Below, one piece after another: positions 48,500 through 61,262 of a stretch of DNA of 64,000 nucleotides; the first letter of the stretch is position 1; the number at the start of each line of letters is the position of its first letter. Origin of the DNA: Sphagnum compactum (taxonomy: Eukaryota; Bryophyta; Sphagnopsida; Sphagnales); assembly GCA_965153455.1 (NCBI GenBank), contig OZ234503.1, positions 8,896,157 through 8,960,156 on the forward strand. The letters are read 5' to 3'. The notes under the pieces were generated by a model. It had not been told where the DNA came from. It searched no databases and saw nothing but the letters and a program-made list of their open reading frames with translations. The position numbers and the translations under genes are program-made.

Positions 48500-49420
48500 C
48501 TTTAAAATATAGAGCATCAGCAAAGAGGTAACGTTTGATCCAGTGTGTTGATGTTACCTCTCAAATTACATGATATTGGATATCGATGTGCTTGGTTATT
48601 CTATGAAATGTAGGGTTGTGAACCAACTTGATCCAACCTTGGTTATCAATCCACAAAGGAGTTGCTCCAATGTGTACAAAACCCAAAGTTTCCATGAGCC
48701 TTCAAACCCAAACGATCTCTTTTGTGCTCAAACTTGTTGCCACATATTTTGTTTGAGTTGTCGATGTTGCCACGCAAGCTTGCTTTTTGCTACTCCACAC
48801 GATTGGTCGTCCATTCAATAAAATTACGAAACATGTTCATGATTAATTATGTCATTCAAATCTCTTGCATAACTAGCATCATGCAATTATGTTGTCATCG
48901 ATTTTTTCTTCTCTCCATTGAATATATAATAGATGGCCAAGTATGGTGCTCCTTTTAGGTATCTCAAAAATTTGCTTCACCACTTGCAATGCAAAAACCC
49001 TTGGACAACTTCAAAACTAGGCAACAATGATCACAACATATGATATGCCAGGTCTTGTTGTTATGGCAACAAACATAAGGCTTCCCGCTACTGCGTTGAA
49101 CAAGAATGCACCACCTTTTGCATGTGTTCATATCACCTTCCAAGTTACGATGCACATTTGGATCGACTAGTATGACAATTGGACTTGCATCTTGAAACCT
49201 ATACTTAGTCAACATCATGTTCACGTACTAAGCTTGGTCAATATAAAATAGACCTTGCTCCCTTTGTTGAACAATGTGTAACATAACATAAGCTTTTGCG
49301 CTCTCAATATGTGATTTCAAAAGCTTTGTTCATGTGTTCAACAATCTTTTCAATCTTGGTTTTGTCTTCGGCATAGATTAACCTATCATCCTGAAAGTTT
49401 GGTATTCATGTTCGTTATTA
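48500..49420 (-). mobile_element. Decayed copia-type retrotransposon (reverse transcriptase/RNase H part)
   Basis: Minus-strand reading from about 49400 down gives, in pieces over several frames, LIYAEDKTKIEKIVEHMNKA (the stretch after the YVDD motif), MLTKYRFQDASPIV and then HNPTFHR and KHIDIQYH near 48600. That is the order expected in a Ty1/copia reverse transcriptase to RNase H. Stops and frameshifts are frequent, and no integrase, gag or LTR could be placed. Dead fragment. Confidence 0.75.
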
Positions 49421-51660
49421 TTTTTTTCGGGACATGATTCATAGGATGTTAATATCTAATGTTGGCACTAGCTCTTTCCATTTTAGCATGTGCAAGCTAA
49501 AAAATGTTGGTTTATTATTAAAATTCTGAATGAAATCATTCAAGCATTCAATTGAAAGCCCTACATAATCATCCAAATTTTGAATCTTGAATGGAATTTT
49601 TCAAATCGTCTAGACATTCAAGAGCATGCTAAAATATTTAAAACATGTTGCCAACCATAGGGGAAGAAGGAAGAGACTAAGTTCATTGAGATATTTGTAA
49701 GATTGCAGATTATTTCTTTTAATCCTCAAATTATTATTAGAAATGTGGGATAATTATTTATAAATGAGGGTTAACCTTGTTTAATTTTTGGAATAGATTT
49801 ATATAATCGTCAAAAAAATTTGTCTTTCCAAGAATTTATTTTGTGGTCAGATAATTTGTGTTGTCCAATATTAAAAATCAAAATATTGAATATACCCAAC
49901 AATTTTATCCCAAGAATTAATTGTAATTGGACACTAAATTTCGATTCATGTTTTCCTTGACATTTATCATCTTGTAGGATTTTTTCTTTTTCAAATTCAA
50001 TGTGTACCCACCATTATCATAATAAATTGTATTTGACCACAAGGGCTCTTGTGTTTTTCTCGTTTAATTTTTATATCTCTTCTTCATAGCTTGTTTTGCA
50101 TCTCTTTTCGTTTATGCAAAAGTCCGTAGGATCCCTTCTTTTCATGTTAAAAAAAGGTGTAAGACAACATATTCAACAACCCAAGAAATAAATCTAGGAT
50201 AAAGGCTATCGAATAAAACCATCAAAGATCACAAAGGAAAGGGCAATCTAGAGGGACTGCCATGGGGAAAATAGCATAACCTTCCGACACAAAATCAAGA
50301 AAGTAAAACAAAAAGGGAAACAAGCTAGAATTTCCAACTATTCATGGAGAAGGCAGGAAGGTAGCTATCTTCCAACTCAAGTCTAAACTTAAGTTCACCT
50401 ATTTTCCAACTCAAGTCTAAATCTTTGTATCTCTAAAAGCTGCTAGTCTATTATACTAGTACTTTCCAAATCTTGTTGCCTTACCTTTGTTGAGTTGTTG
50501 TCATTTGGACCAAATGATCTATAGGATGCTCCTAGGATCTTGCACTAACTACCTTTTAGCAAGCTACAATGTTCCGAGGAGCAAGTTTTAAATGTAACAC
50601 AAAGAGGTAAAATAAATTAATATGAAAACTACATCATTCCGCATCAAACTACTACCATTATAAAAGGTTCAAGTATGACAAAAGAGAAAGAAAAGAAAAA
50701 TAAAAATGGAAACGCCACAAATCCCACAACCTTCACACATTCTCCTCCATTATTCTTTCTTTTATCATACAAGATCTCTTTCCTCCATTCTTCCAAAAAC
50801 TCTCCATACATGAATAATAAGAATCCCTCTTTCAATCCCCTTCTTTCATAAACCACACATGGTCCACATTCCACCCACAAAACACTATGAAAAAATGGGG
50901 TGATTTACAACTAACCTTGTAACTGGGTCTTTGAATTACAATGACCATTTGCAACGTAGCAAAATTAATTGTGTAAAGAATCGTAATATCTCAACCACTC
51001 ATCAGGCAACACCACAAACATCAACCCCACCATGAGGAGTGAATGTTTATCATGATGATAGTCATGAACCTATTCAGCCGTTTAATGAAATTGTCTCCAC
51101 AAGACAACCATGGCCATTTGCACCCCATGTTATTATTTACCCATAACTGGTGCACCTACACCAATTGCAACATTTGTTGATTTCGAAAACTAACCACCAA
51201 ATACCAATTTCAATTTGGTACGCATTAATTTGGTAATGGAATGATTCGAACTATTCAACAAGTTAGAGCAGCTTTGTCACATCGACCAAAGACCTTGCAA
51301 TTAATCAATTTCCATACCAAATCTAAAACCTATTGAACCCTAAACTAAACTAATGATTATTGAACAAGAAACCACATACCAACAAGGCACCTGACCAATG
51401 AGGTCAATATCTAGTGAAGGTGAAAAATCACAAGTTCCACACCATAGACAAGTTTCAAGAAGAAACCAAGGTGCTAAAACTATAACCTATTCATATTATC
51501 AACAAATGGGACACCTATTTAGTTCCTACCCATTTGTTGATGATATATTAAGGTAGTTATCAAGGGAGAAAGGCAAGCCCATCCTTGGGTGGTACCACTA
51601 GGAACGTCACACCTTAATTTTCCTAGACCCATCAAACTTTGAAAACATTATTAGAAATTG
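49421..51660. other. AT-rich intergenic DNA, nothing recognised
   Basis: Only short frames. A short direct repeat (TTCCAACTCAAGTCTAAA) occurs near 50368 and 50405. Confidence 0.55.
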
Positions 51661-51665
51661 CGTCC

Positions 51666-53402
51666 GCTAAAACCACATTACCTTGCAACTAAAACCCAAA
51701 AATAACTCGTATGCAATTGTTATGCAACTATCCCTTGGGTATTACAACTATTATGCAACTATCCCCTTAAAATACAGTGTATTAATAAATAAATTACCAC
51801 ATCAAAAAACCAGTTAATTGTATTATAGTTACAAATGAGTTGAAAATGGGTCTTCTATATAGTATTTTACACACATTGTACATACATATGTAATCAACCA
51901 TGTTTGATTTTTTTAGAAGTTGCATTATAGTTGCATGTGGCAACTATAACGCAACTTCTAAACTATTATAAATGTGTCACTAAAACAACAACTATGTTGC
52001 AACTAATGTATAATGTACATACATGTGATTATGCCATGTGTCCACATCTCCACAACCCATTATGGGATACATTTGCAATTAATTTTCGATTATGATTCCC
52101 ATTTATATTATTAATATGGCCATTAGTGCGTCACTACTAAATTACTAATGTTCAACTATGTTATGACTATAATACAACTACTTATAACTTGATAAGGATA
52201 CATATTCATCAGTCATTTATATTTTCATCATATGTGTTTCATTTTGAGTGATTTAAAATGTTATGGGAGCACTACTTCAAGTTTCAAAAATCATCTTTAT
52301 AGTGTAAAGGAAAATGAGTAATGAAAAAATAATAAAAAGATAAATTGAATTGATTATTTTAATTCAAATAATTAACTAGTTAATGAATTTAGATAATTAA
52401 TTTTAAGAAAATTAATTCAAATAATTAGTCTTTTTAATTTAAAAATATTTATTTAAATTAATTTAAATTTAATTATTTGAGTTATACCAATTAATTCAGA
52501 TTAAATACTTAAATATTTGGTTTAATTAATTATTTCATAATAATTAAGTATATTATGTATTAAATAATAATTAAAAGGAAAAAAATTATTGAAAAAAAAT
52601 CATTATTAAATACTAAATACTAAATATGAATTTGGGTAGAATACATAGTTATCAAATAATGAGTATTTGAATATTTGAAGTAATGATTAATCATTTGAAC
52701 TTAATATTTTTATGAATTAATTAAAATTTTCAAAATTATTTATTTATTTATTTATTTATAAATTAGTTATTTGAATCAATTAACAAATTAATTTTCTGAA
52801 TTAGATGGATTGTTCATATTAACTTTTAATTTTTAATTAGTATGTATTAATGAATAAATTATTGAAAAAAAATATTTCGAATTAAATAAGAATTTTTAAG
52901 TTATTAAATTATTAACAATTGAACAACAATCACAAAATAGTGAAAAAATAATACTTTTATAATGCCAACATAGGGGCAACATAATTACACAAATAGTTAT
53001 ATCAATGGGAATCGTAATTGAAAATTAATTGCAAGTGTCATATGTAATAGGTGGTGGAAATGCATACACATGGCATGATTTTATGTGTGGAAGTCATACA
53101 TTAGTTACAACATAATTGTTGATTGGGTGTTACATTTACACCAATTGTACTGTAATTGCCACATGTAACTAAAATGCAATTTGTTAAAAAATCAAACATG
53201 ATTAACTAGATCCGTATGTATGATGCATAAATTACACCATATAGGTGTCCCATTTGCAACTAAATTGCAACTATAATATAACTCCTTGAATTTTTGACGT
53301 GACATTTCATTTAACAATTGCCCATATTTTCGTGCTCTAGTTGTAATATAGTTGTATATTAATTATTTTGGAACTTTAGTTGTAGGGCAGTGTGGTTCTA
53401 AC
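51666..53402. mobile_element. Element with long terminal inverted repeats (about 430 bp arms)
   Basis: The segment 51666 to about 52107 matches the reverse complement of about 52986-53402 along its whole length at moderate identity. Paired blocks include ATGTTTGATTTTTTA, GCCATGTGT, TTGCAATTAATTTTC and, at the ends, TAAAACCACATTACC versus its inverted partner. The 880-base interior is extremely AT-rich and has no long frame. Long arms around a non-coding core fit a Mutator-like non-autonomous or foldback element. No convincing target duplication was seen at the ends. Confidence 0.7.
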
Positions 53403-56400
53403 AAACATGATTTTTCATAATGAAAATAGAACACATATTTAATTAATTTAAGATTTTACAAAAGTCCGAAATCCAAGCAAAAATTTTACAATGTAAATAT
53501 TGTTGAATCTTTCAATTATATTGGGTGGCTATTAGGACGTGGTTGTTAACCATAAGGAATTGTTCTCTTAAAAGTACAATTTACATGTATTGTCTACAAA
53601 TTAAACTTTGAAAACACCATGGTAGGTTTTTCAAAGAAAGTAAAAAAAATTGGAGTATTATTTGAAGAAATTTAATTTACATAGATTACATTGACCATGC
53701 CTATAATAAGAGGAAAAGAAGTTGTAGTAGTTAGAAAATCCAAATTACATAACATGTAATTTCGAACTTTAGAAAAAATCTAAATTACATAACAACTAAC
53801 AAAAATTTTATTAAAAAATTAGATACAAATTTGGTGGCCACCAGGTTGTCAAAATAATTGTATTGATTTCTTGAAGAGTTTTGAAACGAAAAATCCACTA
53901 TTAAAAAAATATTTTTTCGTAAAACCTTTAAGCAATCTAAATTTGAAGGATAAATTGAAAGATAATGTCAAATCCTCATAGTATTAGAAGATTTGTGATT
54001 GTCCACAGTCAAACAACATTGGTACCAAATAAAAAATTGAGTGGTTGACATGATTTTCTCCTTTTTAGAGCTACAAACAACATTGTGCAGTTTGTGAACA
54101 ATGGTCCAAATCAACTGCAAAACAAAATCAATACTAGAAATAGGGGCACATGAAAACATACACCAATTTATAAAAATTATAACCAAAAAATGACTTGTAA
54201 AATGAAATGAAATGAAATGATTCAAACTATATACCTAAAGGGGGCTAGTTATTGCAAATAATGTCATTATCATTATGCATATATTTGACGAACCAATAAT
54301 AATTTTTCAATGAAGAACGTAAATGAGGCTTAAAATATTTGACCATATAGTCATAATGGATTCAAACCATCTCGGCCAATGGTAATTCAACCAAGGGTGG
54401 CCACAAATAAGATGCCAAGTCCAACCATTGCACCTTTTTTTGACACCATCTGTCCCTTGAATGATTCAAGAAAATATACCACTTCATTTTGGATTCCAAA
54501 ACACCTTGTTGGGTTCATTGTTAATTAATATGTTTGATCCTCCTTCCCATAAGGTAGTCCATGGCAAGTACAATACACTTGTTTCAAAACCTTTAAATAA
54601 CAATGGGACTTGGTTGAAATTTCACTAGACATTTTGGAGCATTGTTCACATCCCCAAATGAAAATGAACCGACCCAAGAAATTTTCAAGCACGAGCATGG
54701 GAAGAACTTCCAGCACATCCTCAAGTTTCATATAAAACCAAATTCTAATGTAAATGTAGTTGAATGTCATAGAAAGGAAATGTTCCACTCTAGCTTTCAC
54801 TTCCACTTTGCTCATGTCAATATTTCTTTCAAAGACTCATGCGTTCTCATCTCGAACAACAGAATGCAAGAAATAACACAACAAACCATTAACGCTCAGA
54901 ATAGCAATTTTTTGGGTTTAGCAATTTACAAACATAGATGTGAACTCATCATTGAAAGATGTTTCAAAACTTTGAACTATAAGAACAACATGATGTGTCA
55001 ACGAAACAATGAACGTGGTTTGTGTTAATATTATAACATTTACCAATTGAACAACAAATAATAAAACCATGTGAAATGGACAAAGATAATGCCTTATGGG
55101 AACTAGGTGATTCATTGAAAATAACATGAAAGAAGAAAATGATTCAATTGAAATTTTCAAATGATTAAAGAAAGAGAGAAGAGACTTGGTGAGGCAATAA
55201 GCAAAGGAAAATATTGAACTACATTAATTTAAAAAGTTCACTATGAAGAAAAATGAACAACAAATTTTTGTTGGTTTCAATTACAATTTAAACATATTAT
55301 TTTAATCGATACATGTTTCAAAAACTAGTTTAAAATTGTTATAATAAAAATAGTAATAAATATATTATATATTTTTATTCAGTTTTGCTTTTGTATTGTA
55401 TGTTGGTTCACAACTATCACTATAATCTTCAAATAACATATTGTAATAAGGATAATTATAACTTATGATTCTAATAGTCCCCAAAGGATTATGCCTAACG
55501 TAAGTTTAAACATTAAATCTTGATGAGTCAAGCAAGACCAAGTAAGAAAAAGTAGTAACAAACAAGTAATCTCCATTGATACGCAAACATTCAAATGATT
55601 CCAAAAATATAGCACTACACAAATCATTAAATATAGGTTTATATGGTGTATGATCTATAAGCAAAGTATTCCAAAGATGAGTGTTGAGAAATATTAAAAA
55701 AAAACCATCAAGGTTCTAATGGAATATGGGCTTTTCAGGATCAAAAATGAAAAAACGATCATTTTTCTAACACAACTATTGTTTAAGAATCCTTGAAAGA
55801 TCCAAAATAATATGTGTTTGATCTTTAATTTCATCCAGATATTTGTTGATGTTGTAACGTTAGGTTGCAGACCAAATATACATTTCAAACTAAGCTAAAC
55901 AACTTGTTAAGAAATCTTTAAATTCAAGCCTAAGTTCAAGGGACGAATTGGTAGGCGTTCACATACAAGACCCAACAACTCATTTTGTCACCAAGACCCC
56001 ATTGAAGTAAAAAATCACATGCAATCGACTCATTTCAATAAGAAGTGTTCTTGGCATTTTTGATTAGAGGTGAAAACCCAAAGTTGAAAGGACATCCAAC
56101 ATTGTTTCGGGAAGCAAAGAAATGTGCTTTGCATCCCCACACAAAACAACAGGAGTTTGGAACCATCAACAAGATGAAATAGAATGTAATATAATTTTTT
56201 AAATGTGACTTTAACGAATAAATTCAAAACTAAAATGCGAAGATGGTATCGATGGTTAAAAGAAAACTATTCACCTAGTCATCGATCTTTTTAACGAACA
56301 AATGAACCATAATTGGGGCCCATATGTTTTTCAATGTCATTTTTGCTTCCATGAATAAAATTGTTACTATTGAAAATCCAACATCCAAAAAATGTTTGGA

Positions 56401-57249
56401 AAGTTCGCTAGCACCTTCAACAATGACATATGACATAATCTTCAATAATAAATAACTTTGTATGATCCTCCTTATTCATTTTGCACTTGACAATTTAACT
56501 AGGATTGATATGATAATCTAGATTTCAAAAAGAAAAGTTAAAACAAACCATGAACTTTTGACGGCAATTAATAAACAATTTGTGCAATCGCAAAATTTCA
56601 ATTTGAAACATGAAATTCCAATTTGAAAACCAAACGTAAGTTAGGAGAAAGTAGAAAAACAATTGTTAACAAATTTTTATATTCCCATTTAAGGTTTTGA
56701 ACTTCTGAATTTCCAGTAATAGGTTTCCCAAAACAACATGTACACTTGAACTAAATTAAATTAATTCTATTTACAATTTCTATATTAACATGTATTCAAA
56801 TTACACATAACCTCAAGAAAAATATTGTTGAAACAAAATATTTTCATGTTTTCAATGAAAAATAAACACAAAATCAAAATAACATCAAAAGTCCCTTCTA
56901 AACAAGTATATCCTCTCAGTCTTATACTAATTAATTCAAAATTTAAACAATCATAATAGACCATTTAAACAGTCATTAGCCAGTTTTAAACTAATAATCC
57001 CAAATGTTTTTGAAATTCACCCTGTTTAACCACTTGTTTCACTACCTATTCTACTAACTTGTTCGATAAACTACCGATTGACTAACAACCTATCAACCTA
57101 TCTATTAACCTAGTATAATGTTGCTTATTATGTTCTATAACCAGTTAGGTTAATGCCACATGTTAGGATAATATAATAGGTTAATTAGATCACATGTTAA
57201 GTATAACAACCTTCATAAACCTATAACTTGTGAGGTCACCTATTACTAA
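53403..57249. other. AT-rich DNA with unrecognised degenerate frames
   Basis: The minus strand between about 53960 and 55160 carries several adjacent frames in different phases that have a protein-like look (aromatic and Leu-rich), as if from one decayed coding region, but I cannot name a family. Nothing is recognised in the remainder. Confidence 0.45.
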
Positions 57250-59271
57250 ATATGGGTAACATTATCCCCCCTTGAAAATTACATTTTGTCCTCAAAATGC
57301 TAGCTCAAAGATCTAAGTCCTCATGGTCTTCTGCAATTGGTTGATTGATGGTTCCTTCACATGTTCAACTTGGCTCAAATTTTGAAAACCTGTTGGTGTC
57401 GTAGTAATCTTCTATTGATCAAGTGTTTCTTCAAAGGTTGTTATGGGTGTCGTAAATACCTTTGAATCATGCAGGGTATTGGTAATCAAAGCAATCTCCT
57501 TACCTATACCTATATAATGTGGGGTTAGAGGTAAAGTAACAGATAAGAACTCCAAAGGTCCAATTCCACTATCAAATACGATAAATGGAGGATCAACAAG
57601 TTCAACCTATTCCTTGACAAACTTGTCACTACTTTCCATAGGTTCAATAATATCAATAATCTGGATTAAATATATAACATTTGATATCACATATCACCCA
57701 CAACAATTATCCCAAGTTCAAAGTATACTTAGTTTCCAAGACTTGCTTACTAATATCCTTTAAAATTTCTTTTAAAGTGTTCTCTATTGTAACTTGTTAT
57801 GGGATCATAAGTTGTTAAATTACATCATCAGTTTGATTATTTTCAACCGATTAAACTATAATAGTATTATCAGGTAGTCTAGCCCAATTACTTTAGAGTA
57901 GCTCTTCATTGGTTATATTAGGTTGTTTTTTAGTCCCACCATTTTGTAGTTATCTTATAGTTTCAATGAATGAATCCCATAGACGATTTTCTCGTTGTTA
58001 ATTTTTGGCTCCTTTAGCTTTAATTGATTCCCTTTCTTTTAACACTTGTTTTGGTTATTGACTACGAATAGTAACAACATCTACCACAGTGACTAGCACA
58101 TTGTTAGGTTTAGGTAGTTTAGGTGTTGTTTTAGCATTGGAATTAACAAGTTTAGTTCTGAACATGGTTTATACTTTAATCTTCTTGGAACATTCTCCAA
58201 ATCTATGCTTTGCATTAGAAAAGATTATACAAGGATACTGAACAGGTATTTTAAATGGCTTAACATGTTGTGTTTTAGTTTATGCTATAATTTTTGTAGA
58301 TTTGACTATGGCGATTTAAACAATTGGTACCTCTTTTTCTTGTTATGACAGGTTTCAAATGTATGACCTGTTTTACGACAATTGGTACAAGTTAATGATA
58401 ATTTGGTGGTAACAACATGTACTATTAGTTTAGCTACTATATTAATTTCTGGTGTGGTTAGTAGAACGTTATAATTCAGACTAATAAATTCACTTTCTTC
58501 ATACTATAGTGGCTTCCTTGTGCTCAATCAAGGTATCTCTCTTCATTCCTACTATTGCTAATTTCAGGTAAGATAGTAAATATACTCTAAAAACAATGGT
58601 GAGGAAAACATTTGTTGCTTTAACCAGTAAATATTTAACTAATTTCAATAAGCATTCATAATAAACTTCAATACGTTTGACGATTTATTGTTGTATGTTT
58701 TGCAATTGCATATAAACCTCCTCATCATTCTTCACAATTTTGAATCATTTGCAAAATGCTTGTTCCAATTCTTCAAAAGTGCAATTTGCATGGTCTTAAA
58801 CAAATTTTTCTCCCCATTCATAAATATTATCTTTGAAAATAAAACCAAGCAAGTTGATGATGTCAACTTCCACTATTTCACCATTAGATTTAATGGCCTT
58901 TTTGAAAACTTTAATGTGAACATTAGGATCAGTGTTTTTGACATAGGCTGGATATTGTAGCTTCCTATATGGTAGCTTGGTGTTGGTTATGGTATAAGTT
59001 GCACAACATGTGGCTTATACCATGGTGGTATAAACATGTGGTGGTCAATAGCTGGCCATTTATATGATCCAACATGTGGATTAAATGGTGGTCCTCCAAG
59101 TGGATCTCCTTCGGATGAACTTCCTTTAGGTGAATTTCTAAGTTGTTTTCCATTTGGTGGTTGGTGAACAGAACCTCTGGGTACATAAGTTGGTAAACTA
59201 GGGTTAACTATATAATGATTGGTATTGGCATTATTACAAATCACGATCTTTTTGACGAAAAAATTAGTCAA
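57250..59271 (-). mobile_element. Decayed gypsy-like retrotransposon, gag region with zinc knuckle
   Basis: On the minus strand, 58957 down to 58685 reads as a Gag core (AYVKNTDPNVHIKVFKKAIK, then WGEKF and FEELEQAFCK) with in-frame TAA, TGA and TAA codons replacing sense codons. Further on, 58389-58348 encodes CTNCRKTGHTFETC, a CX2CX4HX4C zinc knuckle. A Pro/Gly-rich N-terminal part lies at 58987-59271. Below 58340 only worn traces remain and no protease or polymerase motif is certain. No LTRs were found. The family placement (Ty3/gypsy) is an inference from the Gag layout. Confidence 0.7.
58348..58389 (-). other. CCHC zinc-knuckle coding motif
   Basis: Fourteen codons with Cys, Cys, His and Cys in exact CX2CX4HX4C spacing, the nucleocapsid-type RNA-binding motif of retroelement Gag. 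Confidence 0.8.
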
Positions 59272-59502
59272 AACCCAAAAGTGACATTCATCAACTTGAA
59301 CAAGGTGCCATTTTTAATAAGTCGATTTTGACAATGTCTATTTTGACCAATGATTTTTTTGACTAACTATACCTTGTCATTTTGACTAGCAAAGTGACTA
59401 ACAAAGTGACTGATATTTGATTGGTAGACATTGGACCATTTGATTGAGTCAAATTTATATTTAAATTAAAATCATTTTTTAGATTATTATTTAAGAAATT
59501 AA

Positions 59503-59529
59503 TAGGTAGGTAGGTAGGTAGGTAGGTAG
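59503..59529. repeat. (TAGG)n microsatellite
   Basis: About seven TAGG units. A short (CCTAA)3 run follows near 59597-59615. Confidence 0.9.
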
Positions 59530-59696
59530 TAAATAGGTCTAGGTAGATTGAAAAAAGGCATTAGATAGATAGGTGCTAGCTTAGCTTAGCCAACTTAACC
59601 TAACCTAACCTAACTTCACTGAACTACTTTAATTTAACCTACCTACCTTAACATTTTAAACATGCACATAGGTTGTAAGTATAAATTTTTTTACCA

Positions 59697-60310
59697 ATGA
59701 GACCACCATCAAAGCAATTTAGGAGTGTTCCATTTCATTCAAAAGATTACATCTATTCTCTTGAGGTGAACAAGAAAGTTTTTGAGGAAGCTTATGATCA
59801 TCCTAGATGGCAAATAGTAATGCAAATGAAGTATGACTCAATTATGCGCAAGCAAACTTGTGAATTGATCAATCTTCCATCAAGAAATATTCATGTTTCC
59901 TACAAATGGATGTTCCAAGATTAAATTTGCTACAAATGGGCAATATTGACAACCTCAAAGCTAGATTAGTTGCTTGGGGTTTTGAACTAACTGATTTCTT
60001 AGGGACGATTGCTCCTTTAGTGAAATGGTCAACGATTAGAACTCTTGTTGCTTTAGCATAAAGAAAAATCAAACAATAGATGTTAAATCTGCCTTTCTTA
60101 ATGGAGAGCTTGAGGAAGAAATACATGTGTGTCAACCGAAAGGATTCAAGATAACACAAGAGGAGGGATAAGTTTGCTTGCTTAAAGAAGGCTCTTCATG
60201 GATTGAGGTGAGCTTAACAGGCATGGTATACCAAGATCAGTTCATTCTTTCGTACGAATGGTCTGGTTAGAAATGAGTGTGATCACAACCTCTATATTAG
60301 AACATTAGTC
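59697..60310 (+). mobile_element. Decayed copia-type reverse transcriptase
   Basis: Successive frames read YDHPRWQIVMQMKYDSIMRK and SYKWMFQ, then KARLVAWGFE and WSTIRTLVALA, then IDVKSAFLNGELEEEIHV, then AWYTKI and CDHNLYIRT. This is the standard order of the copia RT N-terminal half. It changes frame several times and carries many stops. It ends before the YVDD motif. Dead fragment, in the opposite orientation to the gypsy-like remnant beside it. Confidence 0.85.
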
Positions 60311-61262
60311 ATCAGGGGTTGTGTGTTTTCTTGGGTTGATTTACAAGTATCATGTATGTCCAATCTTGTGGAGCAGTAAATTACAAATCCGCGGTAGCAC
60401 TGTCAACTACCATAACACATCTCACATCAGGAGTTAGGAAAATTAACACAGAAAAATAGTCATAAGATTTCTGCCAGTGTGAGAGGGTTCTTGTCTAGAG
60501 ATATAGCTCAGAGGATTCTGAAGTTCGCACTTGTAGCAGTTTCAGGGTCAGCAAGTATACAAAATTCTGGGTTTGGGATCTGAAAGCTTGCCTTGGATGT
60601 GAACTTTTCCAAAAGTAATGTGCATATATAAGGGGCCATAGATAAGTGGAACTGCTCAACTACACCATTGGCCCTTCGTTATCTTGGACAAGGTTTGGGA
60701 TCTCTCAAAATCCCGTGGCCTGGCAGATTGGAATTGCTGTCCAAGGAGCAGAAGTCTGTGTGCACCCACAACTCAAACCATCTTCCCAAATGAAGCTTAG
60801 AGACATATTATTCTCCCTCTAAAGTACCTGAGCCATGTGAGCAAGTTAGGAAGGATGTCATAGTTAGAATCCAATCCATCATCAAGGGCAGAAGCAGAGT
60901 TCAGAGGCAGCACAGTTAAAACTAGAGTTCAGCACTGTGGAAGCATTGGAATACAAAACATTGAGGCATGTGTGCTCCATGGTTTGGGCACTTTGTACTT
61001 GCAGCTGACTTTGAAATACCCCATTTACCACTGATGGATTGTAATTTCCTTTATTGCTGAAGGAAAACCTCCCTGGCCTGTTTAGACCAGTTCTCCTATA
61101 TATGGCCATCAAACCATCTCCCAAAGACACAGAGAGAGAGAGAGCTAGATCTTAAGGAAAACCTTGCTCTACCATCAACAAATGAAAAGAATCAATGAGA
61201 GATGTACTGACAAAGAATAGACCAAACTGACTGCCATGTCACTTGATAATGCCAATTTCATA
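60311..61262. other. 3' flank of the WDR26-like gene
   Basis: The part next to 61263 is probably 3' UTR of the minus-strand gene. A TTTATT (AATAAA on the minus strand) lies near 61050. An AG-repeat tract is at about 61130-61145. No separate gene is supported; an 82-codon minus-strand frame at 60882-61130 looks like a shadow. Confidence 0.5.

Noticed and set aside
58688-58960. Plus-strand frame of 90 codons
   Set aside because: Antisense to the Gag core.
59597-59615. Telomere-like CCTAA run
   Set aside because: Three units of a 5-mer, not the plant TTTAGGG repeat.
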